Source of the DNA: Fragilaria crotonensis
Lineage: Eukaryota; Bacillariophyta; Fragilariophyceae; Fragilariales; Fragilariaceae
Direction of reading: 5' to 3'
Length of the DNA stretch: 28,881 bases
Assembly: GCA_022925895.1 (NCBI GenBank)
Contig: JAKSYS010000741.1
Span: 1 to 28,881 of the forward strand
Below the pieces are notes generated by a model that was given only the letters and a program-made list of their open reading frames with translations, did not search any database and was not told the DNA's origin. Positions 1 to 8,392 of the stretch are shown here, in pieces; position 1 is the first letter of the stretch; every line of letters begins with the position of its first letter. The translations under genes were made by a program, and so were the position numbers.

Positions 1-486
1 GACAAAATGCAAATGTATGCGTACCTGGTACCAGTACTGTATATAGAGTTTTGCAAATGCGACGGTAATACGGTGACACTGTACACTCGTCCAGTAATCC
101 GGTGTTTAATGTAACTCCGCGTACAGCATGAAAGGCATTTAAAAATACTGGTTAGCGCAACCTTGTAGTCGTAGGTTGTGTACTGGAGTACAAGTACTCA
201 TGTACCTGGTACTGTAGCACAACGAAGGAGGTTTCATACATACAATATCATCCACGCGACCACGAGACCACAAGGGGGCAAAAAAGAACACCTGGCACAA
301 GGACAGACCGAATCTCTTCAGCCATCAACCCAACAAACCAGCAACAGCACATCAGATCACATCGGAAAGTGTGAAGTTGGGCACTGATCAGAGGTTTGTT
401 CTTTTCCCCATCTACCGAACTCAGGTGATTGCCCGCGTTTGACCTCATCTGTCCGGTGTTTCATCATTGCCACTACACCGTCCGCA
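1..486. other. 5' intergenic region, GTAC-rich
   Basis: No gene is supported here; the short frames lack family features. The stretch holds many GTAC-centred palindromes, dense at about 20-45 and 178-215. It must contain the promoter and 5' leader of the Der GTPase gene that starts at 487, but I see no clear TATA box. Confidence 0.5.
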
Positions 487-2319
487 ATGAGACTGCTACT
501 CATCTCTCTGTCAGTTATCCCCGTTGGTGGTTTCATGTACATACCTCACCACACAGCACTCCTTCCTGCCCGTTTTGTATCTGTTTACAACGATCAAGGA
601 ATCGCCGAATTGATCGAATTCGAAGAAGAAGACGACGATATCGAACCATCCACTCAACCCATCCGTCGTTATCGTCGATCGAAGAAAGAACCTCTCATTG
701 CCATTATTGGTCGTCCAAATGTTGGGAAGAGTGCGCTTGTGAATCGCATTGCGGGGACTCAGAGTGGGGGTGCCATTGTGGCCGATGAGTCCGGCATTAC
801 CCGTGATCGCACCTACCGGGAAGCCGAGTTTCTGGGCGAACGATTCCAGCTGGTTGACACGGGTGGTTTGGTCTTTGATGACGATGAGCGCACTCTGTTT
901 GCGAAAGAGATTCGGGAACAAGCGATGGTGGCCATTGAAGAAGCTGCTGCCGTGATTGTTGTAGTGGATGGGAAGGTTGGTATGACATCGATGGATTCGC
1001 AGATTGCAGAGTTTCTGCGAAAGGAAGTGTCGAATCATATTCCTGTTTTGGTTGCTGTTAACAAGTGTGAATCAGAAGCAACCGGAAGCTTGTCTGCAAC
1101 GGAGTTTTGGAATTTGGGATTGGGAGAGCCCTTTGCTGTCTCCGCTCTTCACGGAGTAGGCACTGCTGAGCTTCTTGAGAAAATGTTTGAGCAGATAGCA
1201 GAGAAGAAGTCTGCTATTGAAGGATTCGGTACGAAAGTGCGCGAACTGAAGGCTGCCAAAGCTGCCTGGCTGTCGGACGAACCTTTGGAGGGCGAAGACA
1301 AGACTGATGTTAGGTTGCGTCGTAAATTCGGTATCGGTGACGCCGCAGAACGAGCCCTCGCGCGCTACGAAAAAGCCAGAGAAGCCTTCGATGAAATTGA
1401 AAAGCCCGAGGAAATCAATATCGCCATAGTCGGGCGTCCCAATGTTGGTAAATCAAGTCTTTTGAATGCTCTGTTTGGCGATACTCGTGCGATTGTCTCA
1501 GACATGGCAGGGACTACTCGTGATTCCATTGACGCCATCATGGAACGACCATCCGCGCCTGGATCGGACAGTAAGTCCACACTTTATAAGTTTGTTGACA
1601 CTGCTGGAATACGTCGTAAGGGTAAGGTGGACTTTGGACCTGAGTTCTTCATGGTCAATCGAGCCCTTCGTGCGATCCGACGCTCGGATGTCGCACTCTT
1701 GGTGATGGATGCCACAGCTGGTGTCACAGAACAGGATCGTATCTTGGCTCAAAAAGTTGCCGATGATGGTCGTGCCTGCGTTATTGTCTGCAATAAATGG
1801 GATGCTGTCGTGAACAAGGATTCAAGCACTTACGACAAGTCGGTCAAGTACTTTCGCGAGGAACTTCCTCAGGTTCGTTGGGCACCCATCCTTTTCTTGT
1901 CGGCTGCAACTGGTCAAAGAGTCGGAAAGATCTATAATGCCGTGGATCAGGCTATTCTGGCCCACCGTAAGCGAATCTCGACTTCCATCTTGAACGAAGT
2001 CCTTCGCGATGCTGTACTATGGCAACCACCACCTGCACGCCGTAACGGCGCTCAAGCTAAGATTTACTTCTGCAATCAAGTCAGTGTGAGACCGCCCACC
2101 ATTGTGGTCTTTGTGAACGACCCCAAGCTGTTGAATGACAATTACCGTCGTTACTTGGATCGTAAATTCCGCGAATCGTTGGACGGATTTGAAGCCACTC
2201 CAATTCGATGGATTTTCCGAGGTCGCAGAGAGCGTGATGTCATGAGACAACGAAGCATGAACGGAGCGCCAGGAGACGGTGGAAAGGGCGTGAGTTACCC
2301 ATTCCCTCACGCAGAGTAA
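487..2319 (+). CDS. Plastid-targeted ribosome-assembly GTPase Der/EngA
   Basis: A 610-residue protein of the Der (EngA) family, which has two GTPase domains in tandem and helps assemble the large subunit of bacterial-type ribosomes. G1 motifs GRPNVGKS occur at residues ~75 and ~316. Each has its DTGG or DTAG G3 motif and an NKCE or NKWD G4 motif. A KH-like domain fills roughly residues 510-590 (YFCNQVSVRPPT through the FRGRRERD end). The start at 487 is preferred over an in-frame ATG at 439 because it begins a hydrophobic signal peptide (MRLLLISLSVIPVGGF) with a Gly-Phe cleavage site, typical of diatom plastid presequences. An acidic linker precedes the first GTPase. Plastid ribosomes are the inferred site of action. 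The frame is intact, with no introns. It is convergent with the next gene. Confidence 0.93.
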   Translation: MRLLLISLSVIPVGGFMYIPHHTALLPARFVSVYNDQGIAELIEFEEEDDDIEPSTQPIRRYRRSKKEPLIAIIGRPNVGKSALVNRIAGTQSGGAIVADESGITRDRTYREAEFLGERFQLVDTGGLVFDDDERTLFAKEIREQAMVAIEEAAAVIVVVDGKVGMTSMDSQIAEFLRKEVSNHIPVLVAVNKCESEATGSLSATEFWNLGLGEPFAVSALHGVGTAELLEKMFEQIAEKKSAIEGFGTKVRELKAAKAAWLSDEPLEGEDKTDVRLRRKFGIGDAAERALARYEKAREAFDEIEKPEEINIAIVGRPNVGKSSLLNALFGDTRAIVSDMAGTTRDSIDAIMERPSAPGSDSKSTLYKFVDTAGIRRKGKVDFGPEFFMVNRALRAIRRSDVALLVMDATAGVTEQDRILAQKVADDGRACVIVCNKWDAVVNKDSSTYDKSVKYFREELPQVRWAPILFLSAATGQRVGKIYNAVDQAILAHRKRISTSILNEVLRDAVLWQPPPARRNGAQAKIYFCNQVSVRPPTIVVFVNDPKLLNDNYRRYLDRKFRESLDGFEATPIRWIFRGRRERDVMRQRSMNGAPGDGGKGVSYPFPHAE

Positions 2320-2586
2320 AGTTGGAGTCCTTCTAGTCTTTTAACGAATAGAGACTTGGCTCAATTGTCCCGGGATCTGTTTTCCCAAATTAGTTGCGCA
2401 CTGCCCCTCTGGTGAGACTTCCATGGAGACATGCTGAATACCGAAAGGCTTGTAGACCGCGAACGAGCCTACTCTGTGACCAAGTATGTCACGGTCCTAT
2501 TTCTCGTCGTTTCGACTTTGCAACATAGTCAAGGAGTTCAACGTTTAACTGGTATCAGCCCTATGACTCACTGCACATGTTAACCT
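2320..2586. other. Convergent 3' intergenic region
   Basis: 267 bp between the stop codons of the Der gene (+) and the thioredoxin-fold gene (-). It should hold both 3' ends. I see no repeat or coding signal in it. Confidence 0.5.
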
Positions 2587-3279
2587 CTACTCGGGATGTT
2601 CCGTTTTTCGGGAAGCCAAAACTTTCTCAAGCATCTTAATTTTCGACTGCGTTTTCGCCCTGAATAACTCATAATCTGTCCCCAACTGATCAAAAGCTGA
2701 TTGCATGGAATCAAAGTCGGCTTGGAATTTATCTTTTGCCATTTGAATTGCGTCAAGTTGATCATTGATGACAGCGCTGAGCTCCCACGTTCCAAGAGAT
2801 AGCAAGTACATCATCTGCCTTTTATCCTTCTCATCGCACGCATCTAGATTCACTGGAGAACATATTGGCTTCTCGAGGGTTGAATTGGCAAATTTGGAAA
2901 ACTCGCTGTAACTCTTGTCTCCCCTGTATTCTTGAAGTAGAATGCCAAGTGAGGCAGGTTCACCGTAGAGGAGTGTCGGCAGCCCCGTGATCTTTAATTC
3001 GTCACAAAACTTCACTTCTCTCGAACAATCAAAAGCTCCCACGAGGCCTTGCTTATGATCCACCCATTCCCTGGCCATTCGGTCCCAGTCGGCGACCAAT
3101 GCGTTGCAATGCTTACATGTAGGGCTAAAGAATTTTATAAAAACTGTTTTCCCAGCCGTCTTCTCATCAAAGTTTAGGGAAGTCAACACCACGGAGGACT
3201 CCTTTGCTGTGACTGGTTGTAGACCAGCCAAAGATAGGAGAAGGAGACACAAGAATGATTTCGCACGCATTGCGACCAT
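2587..3279 (-). CDS. Secreted/ER thioredoxin-fold protein with CKHC active site
   Basis: A 230-residue protein: signal peptide at residues 1-25 (hydrophobic run CLLLLSLAGL, cleavage near VTA-K), one thioredoxin fold, and a charged helical C-terminal tail that probably forms a coiled coil. The redox motif is FFSPTCKHC with Cys55 and Cys58, and the cis-proline loop is TGLPT (Pro101). This resembles the a-domain of protein disulfide isomerases, but Lys replaces the Gly of CGHC, and there is only one domain and no KDEL-type ER retention signal. The start at 3279 is chosen because it opens the signal peptide; the frame continues upstream without homology, and an alternative ATG lies at 3270. Likely role: thiol-disulfide exchange in the secretory pathway (inference). 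A MITE sits about 240 bp upstream of the start. Confidence 0.85.
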   Translation of the reverse strand: MVAMRAKSFLCLLLLSLAGLQPVTAKESSVVLTSLNFDEKTAGKTVFIKFFSPTCKHCNALVADWDRMAREWVDHKQGLVGAFDCSREVKFCDELKITGLPTLLYGEPASLGILLQEYRGDKSYSEFSKFANSTLEKPICSPVNLDACDEKDKRQMMYLLSLGTWELSAVINDQLDAIQMAKDKFQADFDSMQSAFDQLGTDYELFRAKTQSKIKMLEKVLASRKTEHPE

Positions 3280-3515
3280 CGTTGAATGATAAGGAAGGAG
3301 GCAATGCGTTTCTTGAATAAAATGTGTTGATTTATGATTAGTAGTATGTATGTACTCGTACGGTGTACGGTCTACGCTCACATCTACTACTCGTACTGGA
3401 GTACTCGGAGTACTGTTGTTGTTTCGCAGTAGTCGGAATATGGAGTATTCATAGTACCGGTACCATCTGCCCGAGAGTACTGTAGCATTGCAGTAGCGGT
3501 GCAAGGGATTGCTAC

Positions 3516-3523
3516 ATGTACAT
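3516..3523. repeat. Target-site duplication of MITE copy 1, left
   Basis: ATGTACAT directly before the CAGAGAC terminus. The same 8 bp follow the other terminus at 3845-3852. The sequence is itself palindromic. Confidence 0.85.
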
Positions 3524-3844
3524 CAGAGACGGGAATATCTGAAAATATCAAACCCATGGGTACCCACGTAAACCTACGCTGATGGAAGTGCCAGCCCAAA
3601 CCCACCCATAACCCATACAATCTACCAAGACCTAACCAAACCCACCCAAACCCAGAAGGCAGTACTGGAGTAGATGATTCTACTACTACCGGTAGCAAAC
3701 ACCTACTGTCATTTTTTGCTAGGATTTGTCGGCCCACCCAGACCCACCCATGAAATCCTGAGCTCACCCAACACCCACCCTTAACCCAATGGGTTTGGGT
3801 TGGCCGTGGGTTTGGGTGGGCTGGGTTTGAAATTCCCGTCTCTG
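3524..3844. mobile_element. hAT-like MITE, copy 1 (321 bp)
   Basis: The ends are perfect 13-bp terminal inverted repeats, CAGAGACGGGAAT and ATTCCCGTCTCTG. An exact 8-bp target-site duplication, ATGTACAT, lies at 3516-3523 and 3845-3852. An 8-bp duplication and a CAG-starting terminus are hallmarks of hAT elements. The inside codes for nothing: a C-rich half (AAACCCACCC repeats) and a G-rich half (GGGTTTGGGTGGG) are largely complementary, so the element can fold back. It matches copy 2 at all but two positions. Confidence 0.9.
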
Positions 3845-3852
3845 ATGTACAT
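3845..3852. repeat. Target-site duplication of MITE copy 1, right
   Basis: ATGTACAT directly after the terminal CTG; partner of 3516-3523. Confidence 0.85.
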
Positions 3853-4230
3853 GTACTCACCGCTAAATAGATCATACAAAAAAGGACTATAGCTTGCGCA
3901 TTACAGCATACTCGAGCTAGCTAGAGGTAGTACCTGGTTTAGCATCGTTCAGCCCACATCTCGCCTCCCTCCAGGCCGCCAGTAATGAACACTCCGAGTA
4001 GACTCAGCTGCGTGGTAGACCATAGGGTTTGCGCTTCGCACCATCACACTTTCTATCTGCTTTTCTTAATCGTAACTCATCCAGAGCCACAGTTGAAACG
4101 ATCAAAGGCAATTTCCTCCACAATTTGCCGAACCTGCCTGCAAAAGTCGAGATCGAATAAATGGTACAACACAAGGTACAAGTACCAAGCAATATCTACA
4201 TCGCTTGAGTAGAATGTAGCTGATGAGAAC

Positions 4231-5493
4231 CTATTCAAGAAATTGATGTCGCCATTTGGAATATGCTTCGATGACTTCCTCCACATCCTGCCTGGAACCC
4301 ATGATGACAGGGACGCGTTGGTGCACCACAGTGGGCATAACGTCCATCACACGTTGTGTTCCCGTGGTAGACATTCCACCTGCCTGTTCCACTATGAACG
4401 ACATGGGAGCAGCCTCGTACAACAAGCGCAATTTGCCATGAGGATTGTGTGTGTCACTAGGATATCCAAAAACGCCTCCGTACATCAGTGTGCGGTGCAC
4501 ATCACCGACCATCGACCCAATGTAGCGGGATGAAAATTTCTTGCCTGAGCTGCCAGCTCCTTCTCGCCATTTCGTTACTGTCTCCCTCATAGGAGGATCC
4601 CACCGCTCAAAATTGGCTTCGTTAAAGGAGAGAATACTGGACACTTCGGGAATCCGAACGTTAGGCTTCGACAGCACGAATTCTCCAATTTGTTCATCTA
4701 GGACGAACATGTAGACACCGTCACCCAACGTGAGCACAAAGAAGGTGGAGGAGGAATAGAGACAGTAAGCGGCGGCCACAAGATTTGTCCCTGGCTGCAA
4801 AGTGTTGGAAAGGCATTGCGCTTCTTTCTCAGTACATTCCTCATCACTACTGTAGTCGACGACGCTGCATGACTCGTCGTGTTCATAGATTCCAAGGATC
4901 GTTCCTGTTGGGATACCGGCATCAATATTGGAAGATCCATCCAAAGGATCAAAGACACACACATATCGTTCGGATTCATCGATGACAACTTCGCGGGCAT
5001 CTGAACTTAAGGCCCCAACCACATCGACTGGTGCATCTTCTTCTTCTGAGGCTAGCACCCCTATTCTTCCAGTGAAACGAAGGGCTCGTTTCAAAACGTC
5101 GTTAGTGATGGCATCCAACTTTTTCTGGTCCTCACCCTGAACATTCACTATTCCTTGATATCCAAGCGTCTCGGATGAAGGAAGCTGAGAACGTTTGACA
5201 AGGTTGGCAATAGCCTTGCACGCTGTCTCGACAGCTCCAAACAGTGTGGCCAGCTCCCTAAGATCTGGGTTAAGAATAGCGACCTCAACCATAAATCGTG
5301 TAAGTGTAACGCCGGTGGTTTCGCATACCTCATCGAACACCGGAGAATTCGTCTTGGGACGGTTCATGCGAGGGGTCTCAAGATTCCTCGTAGAGAAAAG
5401 TGAACTGAAACGACCTGCAGAAATCGGTTTGACGGCAGTAAAAGAATGGGCTATGCCAAAGAGGGCAGGGAGAATAGCGACAGATAACTTCAT
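4231..5493 (-). CDS. Plastid fructose-1,6-bisphosphatase
   Basis: A 420-residue class I FBPase, which hydrolyses fructose-1,6-bisphosphate to fructose-6-phosphate in the Calvin cycle or gluconeogenesis. The metal-binding signature DPLDGSSN is at residues 182-189. Substrate-side motifs GGVFGYP and KLRLLYEAAPM lie towards the C-terminus. The start at 5493 opens a signal peptide ending in AHS-FTA, the diatom plastid-cleavage pattern, followed by a Ser/Arg-rich transit stretch, so stromal location is inferred. The loop that carries the redox cysteines in plant chloroplast FBPase is present here with Cys209, Cys220 and Cys227. By motif position Cys209 and Cys227 match the plant disulfide pair, while the third plant Cys is Leu232. 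The frame is intact and intronless. It is divergent from the aldolase gene. Confidence 0.95.
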   Translation of the reverse strand: MKLSVAILPALFGIAHSFTAVKPISAGRFSSLFSTRNLETPRMNRPKTNSPVFDEVCETTGVTLTRFMVEVAILNPDLRELATLFGAVETACKAIANLVKRSQLPSSETLGYQGIVNVQGEDQKKLDAITNDVLKRALRFTGRIGVLASEEEDAPVDVVGALSSDAREVVIDESERYVCVFDPLDGSSNIDAGIPTGTILGIYEHDESCSVVDYSSDEECTEKEAQCLSNTLQPGTNLVAAAYCLYSSSTFFVLTLGDGVYMFVLDEQIGEFVLSKPNVRIPEVSSILSFNEANFERWDPPMRETVTKWREGAGSSGKKFSSRYIGSMVGDVHRTLMYGGVFGYPSDTHNPHGKLRLLYEAAPMSFIVEQAGGMSTTGTQRVMDVMPTVVHQRVPVIMGSRQDVEEVIEAYSKWRHQFLE

Positions 5494-6109
5494 CTAGGGC
5501 GACAAGACAAGGTTAGCCACAAAATAGTCGTCAATAAATCGCTTTCTCACAATTGGGTTCGGATCTCGTGCCAGAATGGTACTAGCCACTAGCCTAATTT
5601 AAGAAGGCTCGACTACCGGTATATGACACCTACAGTATTGCTTTTCAAGACGGTAAGACGATCCTTCTGATTAGTAACTTCTTGCTGCCGCTTGCTGCCA
5701 TCAATTTCATGGGATGTTAACCGATGTGCTTTGCCACTTGCCACCAACTTGAACTACTTGTACCAGGTTCTGTATACCAAGGACAATCAAACACCAGTCC
5801 CGCTACCAGGTGTAGTGCGCCCTCAGGTGTCTTGGTTCGGGTTCCGCACCACTGCACCTTTTTATACGTGCTCTAGAGACGTACACTTTTCTACTTCCTT
5901 TCCTGTGGACTGTACAGGCAAATCTGGTACGCTGTACATGGTCGAAATCGAGTACCAGGAATTTCTACCAAAATGGTACTCCGAGTATGCATAGAACAGA
6001 ACGCATTTTAAAACGTTCCAAGTTCCAAGTGTTCATAGTTCATACATACTTGTACCTTGTACGATGTACAGTACAAGTATGTCATACCTGGAGCAGTGGC
6101 ACAGGTTCC

Positions 6110-6117
6110 GTGTGCAT
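6110..6117. repeat. Target-site duplication of MITE copy 2, left
   Basis: GTGTGCAT before the CAGAGAC terminus; an identical copy is at 6439-6446. Confidence 0.88.
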
Positions 6118-6438
6118 CAGAGACGGGAATATCTGAAAATATCAAACCCATGGGTACCCACGTAAACCTACGCTGATGGAAGTGCCAGCCCAAACCCACC
6201 CATAACCCATACAATCTACCAAGACCTAACCAAACCCACCCAAACCCAGAAGGCAGTACTGGAGTAGATGATTCTACTACTACCGGTAGCAAACACCTAC
6301 TGTCATTTTTTGCTAGGATTTGTCGGCCCACCCAGACCCACCCATGAAATCCTGAGCTCACTCAACACCCACCCTTAACCCAATGGGTTTGGGTGGGCCG
6401 TGGGTTTGGGTGGGCTGGGTTTGAAATTCCCGTCTCTG
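6118..6438. mobile_element. hAT-like MITE, copy 2 (321 bp)
   Basis: Same length, ends and interior as copy 1, with two substitutions (in the CTCA[C/T]CCAAC and GGGT[T/G]GGCC contexts). It has its own perfect 8-bp target-site duplication, GTGTGCAT, at 6110-6117 and 6439-6446. Different duplications show two separate transpositions rather than a segmental duplication. The G-rich part at 6402-6419 fits a four-tract G-quadruplex pattern. Confidence 0.9.
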
Positions 6439-6446
6439 GTGTGCAT
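6439..6446. repeat. Target-site duplication of MITE copy 2, right
   Basis: GTGTGCAT directly after the terminal CTG; partner of 6110-6117. Confidence 0.88.
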
Positions 6447-6835
6447 GTACTCTGTCCTGTACAGTACCTGGTACCTGGTACTCAAAGTACTGTCTGTCTG
6501 AACTCTGAAACATAGAATGAAAACAGGGCGAGAGATGCGAACAAATGCAGAACTTATGCGGTTTTGCTGTGTTTTGCCCACATTTCGCCGTCGATCTTTC
6601 ACGACACCAGGCGTCATGCATCACGCATCACCAATAGGAACACGACCTCTTGGCTGCGTCACCATCATCGATTCACGTAGATTTCAGTACCGAACTGAAC
6701 GTGTCCCTTTCAAATGAGAACCCTGAATGTCAATGCACATCCTCGGAGGAGCTCACATTTTTCTGCAGGCACGACACAAGTAAAAAAGTAACAGAGAGAG
6801 AATCCCACCATCAATCCTCTCATAAAGTTTACACT

Positions 6836-7726
6836 ATGTCATTCGAACAGCAATTTGAGAAGGTACGCACTAAAGATGGCTTTCTGGCCGCTTTGGATCA
6901 ATCGGGCGGGTCCACCCCGAAGGCCCTTAAGCTCTACGGTATTGACAAGAAAGAATACGAGGAGGACGAAAAGCAATGTTCGACATCATTCATCAGATGC
7001 GAGCGCGCATCATGACTTCCCTGTCTTCGATGGTGATCGAATCTTGGGAGTATCTTGTTCGAAGACACCATGGATCGACAGGTCAATGGAGTTCCAACAG
7101 CCCAATACTTATGGGAAAGCAAAAGGATTGTGCCCTTCCTTAAGGTCGACAAGGGATTGGAACCTGAGCGACTGGGCGTTCAGCTCATGAAGCCAATTCC
7201 GCAACTCGACGATCTTCTCAAGCGCGCCAAGGAAGCTGGCGTCTTTGGTACAAAGATGCGTTCCGTCATTTACCATGCGAACCCAGCAGGCATTGCCGAC
7301 ATCGTCGAACAGCAGTTCAGGCTTGGGAAGCGCATCATTGCCGCAGGACTCGTCCCAATCTTGGAGCCAGAAGTTGATATTAAGGCTACTGACAAGGCCA
7401 TGATTGAGAATCTCTTGAAGAAATCGATCCTGGAACATATGTACCAGTTGGGTCAGGGCGAAGTCATCATGCTGAAACTGACTCTCCCAGAAATCCCCGA
7501 CTTCTACAAGGAGCTGATCGCTCATCCGAAATGCCTGCGCGTCGTGGCTCTCTCTGGTGGTTACACCCGGCAACACGCCAATGAGCTCTTGGCAAAACAA
7601 CACGGCATGGTCGCCAGCTTCTCACGCGCCTTGACGGAAGGGTTGACTCATCAGCTGAGCGACGAAGATTTCAACAACATGTTGGATGAATCGATTGGCA
7701 GCATCTTTGAGGCGTCCAAGACATGA
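6836..7726 (+). CDS. Class I fructose-bisphosphate aldolase, bacterial type, frame interrupted
   Basis: Reversible cleavage of fructose-1,6-bisphosphate to triose phosphates by a Schiff-base lysine. The protein begins MSFEQQFEKV with FLAALDQSGGSTPKAL, the N-terminal signature of the bacterial class I family (FbaB type). It continues with VPFLKVDKGL, GVQLMKP, FGTKMRS, VPILEPEVDI, VIMLKLTLP (probable catalytic Lys) and LSGGYTR, and ends near the usual ~296-residue length. There is no presequence, so a cytosolic location is inferred. Three apparent single-base losses at ~6975, ~7020 and ~7050 break the frame. Their sum restores the original frame, and the protein matches the family on both sides and in between when each short piece is read in its own frame. 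No GT-AG intron could explain this, because the family sequence is continuous. Sequencing error or a recent pseudogene are both possible. Confidence 0.88.
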
Positions 7727-8392
7727 AGTATTCCATTAGTGTCGTCTTAGGTTTGGAATGTCCAGTGGATAACGAATTTCCTATGTAGTGAAGAGAGCTA
7801 ACGCCCTCATTTGCCTAATCTTTCCTGTTGCATGTACTCGTAGGAATGAAAACGCTCTAATTCTGCCTTCGGCATACATGGGCGTGGCGGGCAGCGGGCA
7901 TTATGATGGTTGGTGTTGTAGGCGGTGGGTGGCGGCCAAGTGTGCAAATTACTGAGTACTCCGAGTACTGTGTAGGGTTGACGTACAGGAACAGGTACCG
8001 CATAAGCGTCCAAGGGCGTCATCGGTTTTCGGACATCCGAGTGACATTTTCTGGTTTCGTCGCCTGTCCTTTCACCGTACTAGTACCACTTTTCATTGTG
8101 GTGGAACGAGGGAAGTTTCTCGGCACTCCTCCAGGCTCCAGGCCGATTCGAATGCTGAGGTTCAAGAGAGCACCCGATGTCGAAGTCCCAACGAATTGCG
8201 AACGACGATCAGCGCTGTGGTGAAAGATAGGCCATAGACAATCTGTGAATTTTCAGCTTGACGTCTACCTTTATACACTGGCACTCATACAGCGACAGCA
8301 TTCGGCCAGGTCATCTCTTTCACCGACTGTCCAGAACTCGTATTTCGATGCGAAGGCCACAATCTAACGAGTTACGACCTCAAACAGCATTG
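7727..8392. other. Intergenic region upstream of serine acetyltransferase
   Basis: 666 bp with the 3' end of the aldolase and the promoter of the next gene. GTAC-containing palindromes occur at 7950-8000. A TGACGT hexamer (the CRE-core type known from CO2/cAMP-responsive diatom promoters) lies at 8259-8264, about 130 bp before the preferred ATG. Reading frames inside (for example 7903-8223) show no recognisable protein. Confidence 0.4.

Larger units (their letters stand above)
3280..4230. other. Intergenic region holding MITE copy 1
   Basis: 951 bp between the start of the thioredoxin-fold gene (-) and the 3' end of FBPase (-). It contains GTAC-rich palindromic sequence at 3340-3440 and a 321-bp MITE at 3524-3844. 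I see no gene. The reading frame that spans the MITE on the minus strand is a by-product of its repetitive G/C-rich composition. Confidence 0.6.
5494..6835. promoter_or_regulatory. Shared upstream region of divergent FBPase and aldolase genes
   Basis: 1,342 bp between two start codons that face away from each other, so it should hold both promoters. It contains GTAC-rich palindromes (about 5757-5780, 6040-6090 and 6455-6495) and MITE copy 2 at 6118-6438. A 100-codon frame at 5692-5994 has no family features and no signal peptide and is not called. No unambiguous TATA box is visible. Confidence 0.6.

Noticed and set aside
3620-3830. AAACCCACCC / GGGTTTGGG runs as an internal telomere-like repeat
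   Set aside because: The units are irregular and confined to the MITE between its TIRs, so they belong to the transposon.
3387-3875. A 162-codon minus-strand frame across MITE copy 1 (and a similar 117-codon one at 6008-6361)
   Set aside because: The open frame comes from the G/C-rich repeats of the MITE. It runs into unrelated flanks, differs between copies outside the element, and shows no protein family.
5692-5994. A 100-codon plus-strand frame between FBPase and aldolase
   Set aside because: No signal peptide, motif or repeat. It is built largely from GTAC-rich intergenic sequence.
6970-7055. An intron in the aldolase gene explaining the broken frame
   Set aside because: Family-conserved sequence continues through the whole region and there is no GT-AG segment of intron length to remove.
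7903-8223. A 106-codon frame upstream of serine acetyltransferase
   Set aside because: No homology features. It overlaps GTAC-rich DNA and the probable promoter.
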